Below are positions 1-6,630 of a DNA stretch of 10,805 nt, in pieces (positions within the stretch are counted from its first letter, which is position 1; every line of letters starts with the position of its first letter). The notes below the pieces were generated by a model. That model worked only from the letters and a program-made list of their open reading frames with translations. It was not told where the DNA came from and searched no databases. Made by a program: the position numbers and the translations under genes. Source of the stretch: Candidatus Zixiibacteriota bacterium (GTDB taxonomy: Bacteria > Zixibacteria > MSB-5A5 > GN15 > JAAZOE01); NCBI GenBank assembly GCA_012797915.1, contig JAAZOE010000556.1, positions 1 through 10,805 on the forward strand, read 5' to 3'.

Positions 1-1
1 C

Positions 2-406
2 GATACCCGTTCGGGGAAACAGCGGCAGATCACCATCCAACCCTCGTATGGCCTGACCCGCGACGAGGTCCACCGGATGGTGCGGGAGTCGTTTATCCAC
101 GCCCAGGAGGATATCGACCGGCGGTTGTTTATCGAGCTGTCCAATGAATCCCGGACGGTTATCAAGGCGACCCGCAAGGCATTCGAATTGTACGACCGAA
201 TCGAAGGGGATGAACGTACAAGGATAGAAGGAGCGATTGCCGCGCTGGAGACGGCGCTGGAAGGAAACGATCCGCAAGCCTTGCGCCAACGGCTGGACGA
301 ACTGAATGACGCCACGTCGGGTCTGGCGGCCCGGATGGCCGACAACGCGGTGGCCGGGGCGCTGGGCCGGAAATCGGCCGAGGAAGCGGCCAAATTGCTG
401 GAGTAG
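2..406 (+). CDS. hscA: Fe-S assembly chaperone HscA, C-terminal part (5' end outside window)
   Basis: This is the last 134 residues of an Hsp70-family chaperone, open at the left edge and read in frame from base 2. It covers the end of the beta-sandwich substrate-binding domain (IQPSYGLT, about residues 12-19 of the fragment) and the helical lid with its alternating charged residues. Known role of the family: with the J-protein HscB, HscA uses ATP to help release Fe-S clusters from the scaffold IscU in the cytoplasm. HscA is preferred over DnaK because the linker reads QPSYGLT, the C-terminus lacks the long acidic or glycine-rich tail usual in DnaK, and fdx and iscX follow directly in the standard isc order. 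The ATPase domain lies outside the window and cannot be checked. The stop is 11 bases before fdx, so the two are almost certainly co-transcribed. Confidence 0.9.
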   Translation, partial: DTRSGKQRQITIQPSYGLTRDEVHRMVRESFIHAQEDIDRRLFIELSNESRTVIKATRKAFELYDRIEGDERTRIEGAIAALETALEGNDPQALRQRLDELNDATSGLAARMADNAVAGALGRKSAEEAAKLLE

Positions 407-417
407 AGTCTGCCGCG

Positions 418-711
418 ATGCCTAAAGTCAAAATCGGCGAAAAAGAACTGGACGTGAAGCCGGGCATATCGATCCTTGATGCCGCGTTGGACAACGGTAT
501 CCCGCTCGACCACAACTGCGGCGGCAACTGCGCCTGCTCCACCTGCCACGTCATCATCCTGGACGGGATGGAAAACCTGTCGGAGATGCGGGATGACGAG
601 GAAGATATGCTCGACACGGCGGTCGGCCTGACGCTGCAGTCGCGTCTGGGCTGTCAGGCGCAGGTCAAAGGGGACGTCACGGTCAAGATACCGCCGAAAC
701 CGGCGATATAA
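418..711 (+). CDS. fdx: ISC-type [2Fe-2S] ferredoxin
   Basis: This 97-residue protein has an adrenodoxin-like ferredoxin fold. The cluster ligands are clear: C34-X5-C40-X2-C43 and a distant C79, the spacing of the E. coli isc ferredoxin. C38 matches the extra non-ligand cysteine of that family (motif CxxxCACxTC). Other family marks are SILDAALDNGIPLDHNC at about residues 18-34 and EEDMLDTAVGL-x4-SRLGCQ at about 61-80. In the ISC pathway it delivers electrons for cluster formation on IscU and for reductive coupling of clusters. The start ATG lies 11 bases after the hscA stop with only a weak GGAG (about 400-403) upstream. That suggests translational coupling to hscA. The iscX gene follows after 16 bases. 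Confidence 0.95.
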   Translation: MPKVKIGEKELDVKPGISILDAALDNGIPLDHNCGGNCACSTCHVIILDGMENLSEMRDDEEDMLDTAVGLTLQSRLGCQAQVKGDVTVKIPPKPAI

Positions 712-727
712 TCATGCGGGGGTGGCC

Positions 728-931
728 ATGCGATGGGATGATTACGAGGAGATCGGCATCGCCTTGTACCAGGCGTATCCGGAAATCGATCCGCTGTCGG
801 TTCGGTTCACCGATCTGCTCAGGATGGTGTTGAGCCTGCCGGATTTCGAAGGGACCGAGGAAGGGTCAAACGAAGCCAGGCTGGAAGGGATTCAGATGGC
901 CTGGCTGGAAGAGTTTCGGGATCATCAATAA
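728..931 (+). CDS. iscX: IscX (YfhJ-like) Fe-S assembly regulator
   Basis: This small acidic protein of 67 residues matches IscX (E. coli 66 residues). It shows W-x-D-x2-EIG-x-ALY-x-AYP near the N-terminus, then DP-x2-VRFTDL at about 21-30 and a C-terminal SNE-x3-L-x2-I-x2-AWLEE segment. IscX is a small winged-helix protein that binds IscS and ferrous iron and tunes the rate of cluster assembly. The ATG at 728 is preferred because the purine-rich GGGGGTGG at 718-725 is a good Shine-Dalgarno match just upstream. An in-frame GTG at 722 would add two residues and align equally well with the E. coli N-terminus (MGLKW), so that start remains possible. It is the last gene of the isc operon here and is followed by a terminator. 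Confidence 0.9.
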   Translation: MRWDDYEEIGIALYQAYPEIDPLSVRFTDLLRMVLSLPDFEGTEEGSNEARLEGIQMAWLEEFRDHQ

Positions 932-956
932 ACCAGCGGTTTACATCCGCTTGTCA

Positions 957-990
957 AAAACGCCCCGCCGCAAGCGAGGCGTTTTCATTT
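957..990. terminator. Bidirectional intrinsic terminator between iscX and the minus-strand dehydrogenase
   Basis: AAAACGCC (957-964) pairs with GGCGTTTT (978-985). Inside it, after one C/A mismatch, CGC pairs with GCG around a CGCAA loop. The stem ends in a T-run on the plus strand and, because of the A-run at 956-960, also on the minus strand. It can therefore end both the isc operon and the convergent gene that stops at 1012. Confidence 0.8.
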
Positions 991-1011
991 GCGACCGCCG
1001 GGACTGGGGTT

Positions 1012-2157
1012 TTACCTGCTCCAGCGGCGGCGGATGATGATTTTCCGCTTGGCCAGTTCGCTTTCGAAAATGTCCGGGTCGACTGCTTTCTCCTGCGGCA
1101 CCACCCCGCGCACGGCAATCTGGCCGGAGGCCGCCATCACGGCGATGATGGTCACCGGGAACGACGTGCAGCGCATCATCGAGGTCAAACCAGTCCGCCG
1201 GTCGTACCGGTCGATGATCTCGGAGATCAACCGTTTCCGCTTGCCGCCGATTTTCCCCTCGGTGGTAATCCGGACCAGTGATACATCCGGCTCGTCGAAG
1301 CTGAGGTTCTTGTCGAGAACGGCTTTCAGGACATTGCGCGGCGAAACCTTGACTCCCTCAACGGCAATCTTTTCCCATGAGGCCAGCCCAATATCCATCA
1401 TGGTCTTGAACCGTTCGCAATGGCCGGGGTAGCGGATGGTTTTGTAGTCGAGGTTTTTCAGGATTCCTTTATAGGTGGACGGCAGGGTCGATGTCCCCCC
1501 GGAGGTGTTGAAGGCCTCGAATTGCCCCAAGCCGGCGAAGGTCAGGATTTCGATGTCGGTCAGGGATTCGACGGCGACGGCGCGGCCGTTGCGGATGGCC
1601 ACCGCCGGTTCATAATACTCGTTGATCAATCCTTCCGCCGAAAAGAGCATCTGATAATTCAGCGGCGGGCGGGGCTTTTGGGGCAGGCCGCCGACCCGGA
1701 TATGAAGAGATTCCGGCTTGTCGAAACGGGCGATATCGCCGGCGGCGATGACCGAGACCATGCCGGGAGCGAGGCCGCAATCGGGAATGACCACCACGCC
1801 GGCCTTTCTGGCCGCCTTGTCCAGTTTGAATTCGGCGGCGACGGCGACATTGTTGCCGCCGAGGTCGAAGAAATGCGCCCCGGCCGCGATGGCCGCCTTG
1901 GCCAGACCGGGATTATAGCGATAGGTTACGGCCGAAATGACGGCATCGTATTTCTTGAAGAGCGTGACGGCCCTTTTCACGTCGCCGGCGTCGAAACGCC
2001 CGGCAACGGTTTTCCGATGGCCGTACTCGTGCGCCACCAAGCGGGCCAGTTTCGCATCTATATCATATACCCCGACCGCTTTCACTTTGGGATTATGAGC
2101 CAGGTCATACACGGCCGCCCGTCCCATCAGGCCGGCGCCGATTACCGCGATTTTCAT
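1012..2157 (-). CDS. Saccharopine dehydrogenase family oxidoreductase, lysine 6-dehydrogenase-like
   Basis: This is a soluble NAD(P)-dependent enzyme of 381 residues. The N-terminus is a Rossmann fold with G7-A-G9-L-M-G12 and an acidic residue ending strand 2 (YDID, 31-34). Conserved blocks follow: DLGGN (98-102), IPDCGLAPGM (124-133), VGGLP (155-159), EAFNTSGGTSTLP (214-226) and KTIRYPGH (239-246). From memory, these blocks and the total length match Geobacillus lysine 6-dehydrogenase (about 385 residues), which oxidatively deaminates the epsilon-amino group of lysine to the semialdehyde. Other members of the family make or split saccharopine or act on related substrates, so the exact substrate is inferred. 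An upstream in-frame start would add 23 residues. The ATG at 2157 is chosen because it begins right at the Rossmann strand and is preceded by AAAGGA. The gene is transcribed alone, divergent from the cupin gene. Confidence 0.85.
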   Translation of the reverse strand: MKIAVIGAGLMGRAAVYDLAHNPKVKAVGVYDIDAKLARLVAHEYGHRKTVAGRFDAGDVKRAVTLFKKYDAVISAVTYRYNPGLAKAAIAAGAHFFDLGGNNVAVAAEFKLDKAARKAGVVVIPDCGLAPGMVSVIAAGDIARFDKPESLHIRVGGLPQKPRPPLNYQMLFSAEGLINEYYEPAVAIRNGRAVAVESLTDIEILTFAGLGQFEAFNTSGGTSTLPSTYKGILKNLDYKTIRYPGHCERFKTMMDIGLASWEKIAVEGVKVSPRNVLKAVLDKNLSFDEPDVSLVRITTEGKIGGKRKRLISEIIDRYDRRTGLTSMMRCTSFPVTIIAVMAASGQIAVRGVVPQEKAVDPDIFESELAKRKIIIRRRWSR

Positions 2158-2190
2158 TCTCTGTCCTTTCCCGTGGCAATTTTGCGCGGG

Positions 2191-2219
2191 AATATAGACG
2201 AAAAGACTGTCCAAGACAA
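2191..2219 (-). promoter_or_regulatory. Sigma70-like promoter for the saccharopine-dehydrogenase-family gene
   Basis: On the minus strand, TTGTCT (2219-2214) is followed after exactly 17 bases by TATATT (2196-2191). Transcription would start near 2184 and give a leader of roughly 27 bases before the ATG at 2157. The match to consensus and the spacing are good. Use of this promoter is inferred. Confidence 0.6.
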
Positions 2220-2261
2220 GCGTCATTCGATTATATTGCCGCCATCATCAATATTGCTCGA

Positions 2262-2282
2262 CGGGCCCGGCCCGGCGCCGGG
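2262..2282. repeat. GC-only palindromes upstream of the cupin gene
   Basis: Two adjoining perfect palindromes, CGGGCCCG (2262-2269) and CCCGGCGCCGGG (2271-2282), lie just upstream of the ribosome binding site of the cupin gene. They could form a stable hairpin in the mRNA leader or serve as a protein-binding site. No function can be assigned from sequence. Confidence 0.4.
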
Positions 2283-2297
2283 AGGGAAAGGGAGATC

Positions 2298-2630
2298 ATG
2301 AAAATCACCGATGTTCCATATTGCGTCACCGACTGGAGCACGGTCCCGGCCACCCAGCATGACGGCGAGACCGGCATGGCCTACTGGCACACCGTGGAAA
2401 CGGGCAACCTGCGGGTGCGGTTCGTCACCTATTCGCCGGGGTACAAGGCCGATCACTGGTGCAGCCGCGGCCATGTCGTGCTGGTGTTGGAGGGGGAACT
2501 GATCAACGAGCGGAAGGACGGCTCCAAGTCGGTTTTGACCGCCGGGATGAGTTATCAGGTTGCCGACGATGAAGCCAATCCGCACCGGTCGATAACCGAA
2601 ACCGGGGCGACGCTGTTCATTGTCGATTGA
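2298..2630 (+). CDS. Small cupin-fold protein with D-H-W-C motif
   Basis: This 110-residue single-domain protein has cupin features: DWS-x2-P (12-17), then YSPGYKADHWCSRGHV (45-60) and VLEGEL (63-68), and a second block with GMSYQVADD (83-91) and PHRS (95-98). D52-H53-W54-C55, H59 and H96 are candidates for metal ligands or active-site residues. It resembles the family that I recall databases calling 'DHCW motif cupin fold protein', whose biochemical role I do not know. The ATG at 2298 is preceded by AAAGGGAG (2287-2294). No convincing promoter was found in the 140 bases shared with the divergent dehydrogenase, although AT-rich stretches are present at 2231-2255. The isochorismatase-family hydrolase follows in the same direction after 83 bases, so the two may be co-expressed. 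Confidence 0.75.
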   Translation: MKITDVPYCVTDWSTVPATQHDGETGMAYWHTVETGNLRVRFVTYSPGYKADHWCSRGHVVLVLEGELINERKDGSKSVLTAGMSYQVADDEANPHRSITETGATLFIVD

Positions 2631-2713
2631 TTATCCGGTTCGGGGGGACGTTTTACGCCATGATCGGGATGGCCGCTTCCGTATAGTAGGAAACAACCGG
2701 AAGGAGTCGGCAG

Positions 2714-3253
2714 ATGTTGAAAACGGACAAGGCAGTGCTGGTCATCGTCGATGTGCAGGGACGACTGGCCACCCTGATGTACAACCGGGAGGAATTCTAC
2801 CGCAACCTGGTGAAGATGATCAAGGGGGCGAAGGTCCTGGGAATCCCCATTATCTGGAACGAGCAGCTTCCCGATAAGCTGGGCGAGACGATCCCGGAAA
2901 TCCGCGACCTGCTGACCGACATGGCCCCGCTGGTGAAGAGTCATTTCAGTTGTTGCGGCAATCAGAGTTTCGTGGATAAACTGGAAGGGCTCGACCGCCG
3001 GCAGGTGCTTCTGGTCGGGATGGAAACGCATATCTGCGTCTATCAGACCGCCCGCGACCTGTTGCGCAACGACTACAAAGTGCATGTCGTGGCCGATGCC
3101 GTCTCTTCGCGGACCGAGGAAAACCGCCGGATCGGAATCGAGGCGATGAAAGACGCCGGGGCGCACGTGACCACGGTCGAGATGGCCTTGTTCGAGATGT
3201 TGAAAGTCGCCACCGGCGATCAATTTAAACAGATCGTGCAGATCGTGAAGTGA
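2714..3253 (+). CDS. Isochorismatase-family cysteine hydrolase
   Basis: This 179-residue protein has an alpha/beta isochorismatase-like fold. The catalytic triad of the family is visible: D13 in VIVDVQ, K75 in PLVKSHFSC, and C108 in GMETHICVYQTA. The stretch just before the cysteine also fits the conserved non-proline cis-peptide region (GMETHIC). Members hydrolyse amides, ureides or vinyl ethers (nicotinamidase, isochorismatase, YcaC-like and others). The short form and the GMETHICVYQTA block look most like the YcaC or 'hydrolase' branch rather than true isochorismatase, so no substrate is assigned. The start at 2714 is well supported by AAGGAG at 2701-2706 with a 7-base gap. A TATAGT at 2682-2687 could be a -10 box, but it lacks a clear -35. 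The cupin gene lies upstream on the same strand. Confidence 0.88.
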   Translation: MLKTDKAVLVIVDVQGRLATLMYNREEFYRNLVKMIKGAKVLGIPIIWNEQLPDKLGETIPEIRDLLTDMAPLVKSHFSCCGNQSFVDKLEGLDRRQVLLVGMETHICVYQTARDLLRNDYKVHVVADAVSSRTEENRRIGIEAMKDAGAHVTTVEMALFEMLKVATGDQFKQIVQIVK

Positions 3254-3328
3254 CGGATAATCCTGGTATGTATTGGCCCTGAAAAGCTCGTCCCGCCGCA
3301 CAAAAATTCTACCTTAGCAAAAAGCAGT

Positions 3329-3367
3329 CATCGCGAGGCCGCCAAAGGCGGATACGGCGATCCAAGG
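3329..3367 (+). repeat. REP-like palindromic element, copy 1
   Basis: The element opens with CATCGCGAGG and closes with GGCGATCCAAGG. The inner stem is CCGCC (3339-3343) pairing with GGCGG (3347-3351) around AAA. The outer stem is ATCGC (3330-3334) pairing with GCGAT (3357-3361). It shares both end motifs with the reverse-oriented copy at 3427-3474. From memory, dispersed repeats of the type CATTGCGAG...GGCAATC occur in several bacterial phyla. No transposase gene is nearby. Confidence 0.65.
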
Positions 3368-3426
3368 GTATCGCCGAAATGATGTGAGATTACGGTTGCC
3401 AACGCGCGCTTTCGGGAATTGGACGC

Positions 3427-3474
3427 TTTTAGATTGCCACGTCGGTCGCCGCCTACGGCGACCTCCTCGCAATG
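3427..3474 (-). repeat. REP-like palindromic element, copy 2 (inverted)
   Basis: Read on the minus strand, the element opens with CATTGCGAGG and closes with GGCAATCTAAAA. Its inner stem is a perfect 8-base match, GGTCGCCG (3444-3451) with CGGCGACC (3456-3463), around a 4-base loop. The outer stem is ATTGC (3433-3437) with GCAAT (3469-3473). It lies in inverted orientation to copy 1, about 60 bases away, like the paired units of REP or BIME elements. Confidence 0.7.
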
Positions 3475-3538
3475 TCGATTTTACTCAATCAACAAAATCA
3501 CAAGTAATGGGACGCCCACCTTTTGGGTCGCATATCTA

Positions 3539-4426
3539 CTACGGCCGATACCAGACCCCGCCGACATAGGCGCTGTCGAGTTTATAATCATCATTATCGA
3601 TCAGCCCGAGGCCGTTGACGTAGTATTCCGAATACCCATCGGTGATATACAGAAACTTGACCGCCTCGGGAAATATCCCGGCCGGGACGGTATGCGATAC
3701 ATACCCGCTGAATTTCATATCGCCAGCAACCGGAGCTGAATAGGCGGTGTCATTCTCTGTCCAATAGAGCGTCGCTGCATAGGGGTATATCTCGTTAACC
3801 GCCATATGGAACGGTATCTTGAGCGGCGGTTCGGCCCGCAGGATGCCATCGAGCAGATGGAAATAAAACCCGGTGGAATCGATCAGCCAGGCCTCGGCGG
3901 TGGTGTCGTTTTCCAGCACCCGTTTGCAGACGTGACTGGTGATGGTCGTGTCGCCGGAGACGACGCGGGTCACTTTGTGGTCATCGGCGGCGGTGAAATA
4001 CCAGGTGTCGCCGTCGGCCATGGGGAAATAGCGCGAGGCTCCGCTGAAGCTCCAGGAATAGTTCTGGGCCAGGGCGTTTCCGGCCAGATCCGTGACGCCG
4101 GTGGTGATAGTCGCGGTGTAGCGGGTGTATCCCGGAAGCGGTGTCGTCGGGGTGAAGGTAGCGACCCGGTTCGCGTAGTTCACGGTTCCGGTGGCGCCGT
4201 TGTCGAGGGTGAAGGTCGAAGCCGTGATGGTGGATGCGTTCATGTCTTCGGAGAAGGTGGCGGTGATAGCCGCGCCCGGGGCGGCACCGACCGTTCCCGC
4301 GACCGGAGTGACGGCGGTTATTGTCGGCGCGGTGGGATCGGGCTTGGTCCCGTTGTCGTCGACTCCCCCGCAGCCGATGCATACGGTCAAGATCGACAGC
4401 ATTGCCAAAAAGGAATAACGCATCAT
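3539..4426 (-). CDS. Probable lipoprotein with Big_5 (Ig-like) domain
   Basis: The 295-residue product is predicted to be exported and lipidated. It has a short basic and hydrophobic signal (residues 1-18) and a lipobox-like CIGC ending at C19. The residue after the cysteine is Gly, which would send it to the outer membrane under the E. coli Lol rule. A Big_5-type Ig-like domain follows at about 33-128, with the family pattern TxPxxGTVG, ITATFSEDMNASTI, a TFTL strand, FTPTTPLPGYTRYTATIT and DLAGN. From about 132 (YFPMADGDTWYF) a second beta-rich region of unknown function runs to the end, rich in aromatic residues and TED/DND turns. It may be a cell-surface or periplasmic binding protein, but no ligand can be named. 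ATG codons at 4426 and 4423 are both possible, with GGGAG just upstream. It starts 25 bases after the VWA gene ends and is probably translated from the same mRNA. Confidence 0.8.
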   Translation of the reverse strand: MMRYSFLAMLSILTVCIGCGGVDDNGTKPDPTAPTITAVTPVAGTVGAAPGAAITATFSEDMNASTITASTFTLDNGATGTVNYANRVATFTPTTPLPGYTRYTATITTGVTDLAGNALAQNYSWSFSGASRYFPMADGDTWYFTAADDHKVTRVVSGDTTITSHVCKRVLENDTTAEAWLIDSTGFYFHLLDGILRAEPPLKIPFHMAVNEIYPYAATLYWTENDTAYSAPVAGDMKFSGYVSHTVPAGIFPEAVKFLYITDGYSEYYVNGLGLIDNDDYKLDSAYVGGVWYRP

Positions 4427-4451
4427 ATCCCGCTCCCAAAATAATAAGACG

Positions 4452-6629
4452 TCACAGCAACTGCCGCTGTTTGCGGATGATCCATTCGGCGGACAACGAG
4501 CCGAGGATAATCAACAGCAGAATCAGGTTGTCCCAGAGACGGACCTCGTGCTTTGTCTCCACCCGGCGCGGCGTGGTGTCCAGGGCGTTGACCAGCGGGC
4601 CAAGATCGCGATATGAAACGAACATACCGCCGGAAACCCCGGCCGCCTGCGCCAGCGCGGTCCAGTCGACATCGCCGAAAGCGGTCTCCCGGTCGATCTC
4701 ATCCACCGCCGTTTTCCCTTCGAATCGGCCAAGCCGGACGTTGTCGGCCGCCAGTTCGGCGCGGTAATCGTACGTTCCCGCCGGAAGCGCGCCGATGACG
4801 GCGCGGTACCGTCCCGGTCTTTCCGGCACGGGTAAAATCTGCGCCACGCTGCTGTCTCCTTTGGCGGAGACCAGCACGACGCTTCCGCCGGCATTGTCGA
4901 TCGGCCGGAATCCCTCATCGCGGGCCGAACCGGAAAAGACGACCTCTTCCCCGCTCTGGAAAATCGGCTTCTCGGGTGCGAAGGTCACCCGATCCGATTC
5001 ATCGCCGGCGGTCAACCAGCGGACCGTCCCGGAGAGGAGATTCTTGTACGGCGCGGCGTCGCCGCCGACGCCATAGGGCAACATCGCCCAATGCCAGAAG
5101 GGGGCCACGGCCACGGCCAAAATCTTGCCGCCTTTCGTCCGCCGCACGGCCATGGCATAGGCCATCTCACCGCCGGCATCGCGGTAGGCCAGGGCGGTCG
5201 CCCCGGGACGAAGCGAATCGATCGGCGCGGCTTGCGTGAACGGCGGCTGGTTGGCCCAGAGGGAAAGGTTTTCCTCTCGGGTTTCTCCCAGCTTGACCGC
5301 CGGATGAAAAATCATCTGTTGGTCGGGGGATACGTGGAACCGGCCGTATTGGATCGTCCTCGACCGGTTGGAGGAGACTTTCAAGGGAAAGACCGTTTCG
5401 AGACGATTTCCCGGCGCGGTACGGAGGTAGGTCTCCCCCATGAACAACCAGAGCGACCCGGCCCGGTCGGACAGGTAGGAAATGATCTGGTCGAAGTAGC
5501 CGCTGATGCGGGAGAGGTCGGGGTCGAGGAGAATGACGAGGTCGAAGCTGTTCAGTTTTTCTTTGGTGTCGGGGAAACGATCGCCGAGACGGTCTCCCCC
5601 GGCGGCATCGACAACCCGGACGATCTCATAGTCGGCGGTGCCGCCCAGGAAGCGGTTCAGGAAGGCAAACTCCTGATTGACCGAGGAGGAATACAGGAGA
5701 ATCCGCAGTTTGCTTTTGAGGACCCGTACCGAAAACTTCTGCCGGTTATTGCGGGTGTTGGCTTCCTCGCTTTGCGAGGATAGGTTCAGGTCGAGAATCA
5801 TCCGTCCCGGTTTCGGCGGCGTATAGGTCAGGCTGACCTCGCCGGTCTTGCCATCGCCGGGAAGATCGATAATCTTTTGCGCCAGGACCCGTCCCCCTTC
5901 AAGAAGCTGTACCTGCGGACGGATGGTGAATTCACCCCGCTGAGAGATAATCGCCTTGACTTCGGTCGGCTTTTCGGCATAGACGACTTCGTTGTAGTCG
6001 ACCCGCTCGAGCGACAGATCGGCCGAAGAAACCGAATCCCCGACGGCAACCGTGTAGAGCGGCCGGTTGAAGGCCGTTACAGCCTCGGCCAGCGGTCTCC
6101 CTTCGGTCGCCCGGCCATCGGAGATCATCAGCGTGTAATCATACGGAGCAGTGAGGGATGCCTGGCGGAGCTGGGCCAGCGCCTTCCCGGGATCGGTGGC
6201 CCGGCCGGAGAGAAGATTTTCCTCAGAAGAGACTATCAGCGATTCGGCGAAGGGGAAGGTGGTGATGTCGAATCTGTCCTGCAAAGAGGCCAACGGGGAG
6301 TTTTCCAGAAGCGCTTGCGCCTCGGCGGCGCGGGTTTGCTCTCCCGATGGCGTCAGCGGCAGGGTCATCGATCGCGAGCGGTCGACCAAAACGGCCATCC
6401 GTTTCGGTTGTTGGGTGGAGGTGGTGTAGGAGATAATCGGTTGCGCCAGCGCCAGGAACAGCGCCGCCGCGGCCAGGGTGCGGAGGACAATCAATAGCCA
6501 GCGGACAAAGCGATTGACCGGCGGCGTGGTCCGGCGGTAATAGAGCCATACCAGTCCGATCAGCGCCAGGCCGAGCAGGACGGTCAGCCAGAGATGGCCC
6601 TCCAGAAATTCGATGCGCAGGTCACTCAT
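4452..6629 (-). CDS. BatA-like membrane-anchored VWA-domain protein
   Basis: This large protein has 725 residues. Two N-terminal membrane helices (about 13-31 and 43-66) flank a basic loop (YYRR...NRFVR). A VWA domain follows (about 78-200) with an intact metal-ion-dependent adhesion site: D83-x-S85-x-S87, T145 and D171. Next come an Ig-like segment (about 210-303), a Rossmann-like region resembling a class I glutamine-amidotransferase fold (about 307-400, with no recognisable catalytic cysteine), a linker, and a second Ig-like segment (about 547-645). A final membrane helix (about 699-717) ends in RKQRQLL. The charge pattern puts the VWA and Ig domains in the periplasm. This layout resembles BatA/BatB-type and 'aerotolerance regulator N-terminal' proteins, but the usual MoxR ATPase and DUF58 partners are not in the window. 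The role may be protein-protein contact at the inner membrane. The start at 6629 is preceded by a hairpin. The lipoprotein gene follows closely. Confidence 0.85.
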   Translation of the reverse strand: MSDLRIEFLEGHLWLTVLLGLALIGLVWLYYRRTTPPVNRFVRWLLIVLRTLAAAALFLALAQPIISYTTSTQQPKRMAVLVDRSRSMTLPLTPSGEQTRAAEAQALLENSPLASLQDRFDITTFPFAESLIVSSEENLLSGRATDPGKALAQLRQASLTAPYDYTLMISDGRATEGRPLAEAVTAFNRPLYTVAVGDSVSSADLSLERVDYNEVVYAEKPTEVKAIISQRGEFTIRPQVQLLEGGRVLAQKIIDLPGDGKTGEVSLTYTPPKPGRMILDLNLSSQSEEANTRNNRQKFSVRVLKSKLRILLYSSSVNQEFAFLNRFLGGTADYEIVRVVDAAGGDRLGDRFPDTKEKLNSFDLVILLDPDLSRISGYFDQIISYLSDRAGSLWLFMGETYLRTAPGNRLETVFPLKVSSNRSRTIQYGRFHVSPDQQMIFHPAVKLGETREENLSLWANQPPFTQAAPIDSLRPGATALAYRDAGGEMAYAMAVRRTKGGKILAVAVAPFWHWAMLPYGVGGDAAPYKNLLSGTVRWLTAGDESDRVTFAPEKPIFQSGEEVVFSGSARDEGFRPIDNAGGSVVLVSAKGDSSVAQILPVPERPGRYRAVIGALPAGTYDYRAELAADNVRLGRFEGKTAVDEIDRETAFGDVDWTALAQAAGVSGGMFVSYRDLGPLVNALDTTPRRVETKHEVRLWDNLILLLIILGSLSAEWIIRKQRQLL

Positions 6630-6630
6630 A

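Larger units (their letters stand above)
3254..3538. other. Intergenic gap between convergent genes, holding two REP-like elements
   Basis: This 285-base stretch separates the 3' ends of the hydrolase (+) and the lipoprotein (-). It holds two palindromic repeat copies, listed separately. No classic terminator with a T-run is visible. A short CCCA/TGGG stem lies around 3516-3526. A further stem, GGCGAT (3356-3361) with ATCGCC (3370-3375), overlaps the first repeat copy and would compete with its own outer stem. The reading frames across it have no recognisable product and run into neighbouring genes. Confidence 0.6.

Noticed and set aside
2232..2255. AT-rich boxes (TATATT, AATATT) as the cupin promoter
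   Set aside because: Neither has a -35 partner at good spacing on the plus strand, so no promoter was called.
1420..2301. Open frame of 293 codons on the plus strand
   Set aside because: It is antisense to the dehydrogenase gene, has a glycine- and aspartate-rich shadow composition, and runs through the divergent promoter region.
2682..2687. TATAGT as a -10 box for the hydrolase gene
   Set aside because: No acceptable -35 box lies 16-18 bases upstream. The hydrolase may instead be read from the cupin transcript.
2555..3301. Open frame of 248 codons on the minus strand
   Set aside because: It is antisense to the isochorismatase-family gene, which has a full catalytic triad and a good ribosome binding site. 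No motif is visible in the opposite frame.
3329..3474. CRISPR-like repeats
   Set aside because: There are only two copies, in opposite orientation, with different inner sequence. They fit a REP-like pair and not a direct-repeat array.
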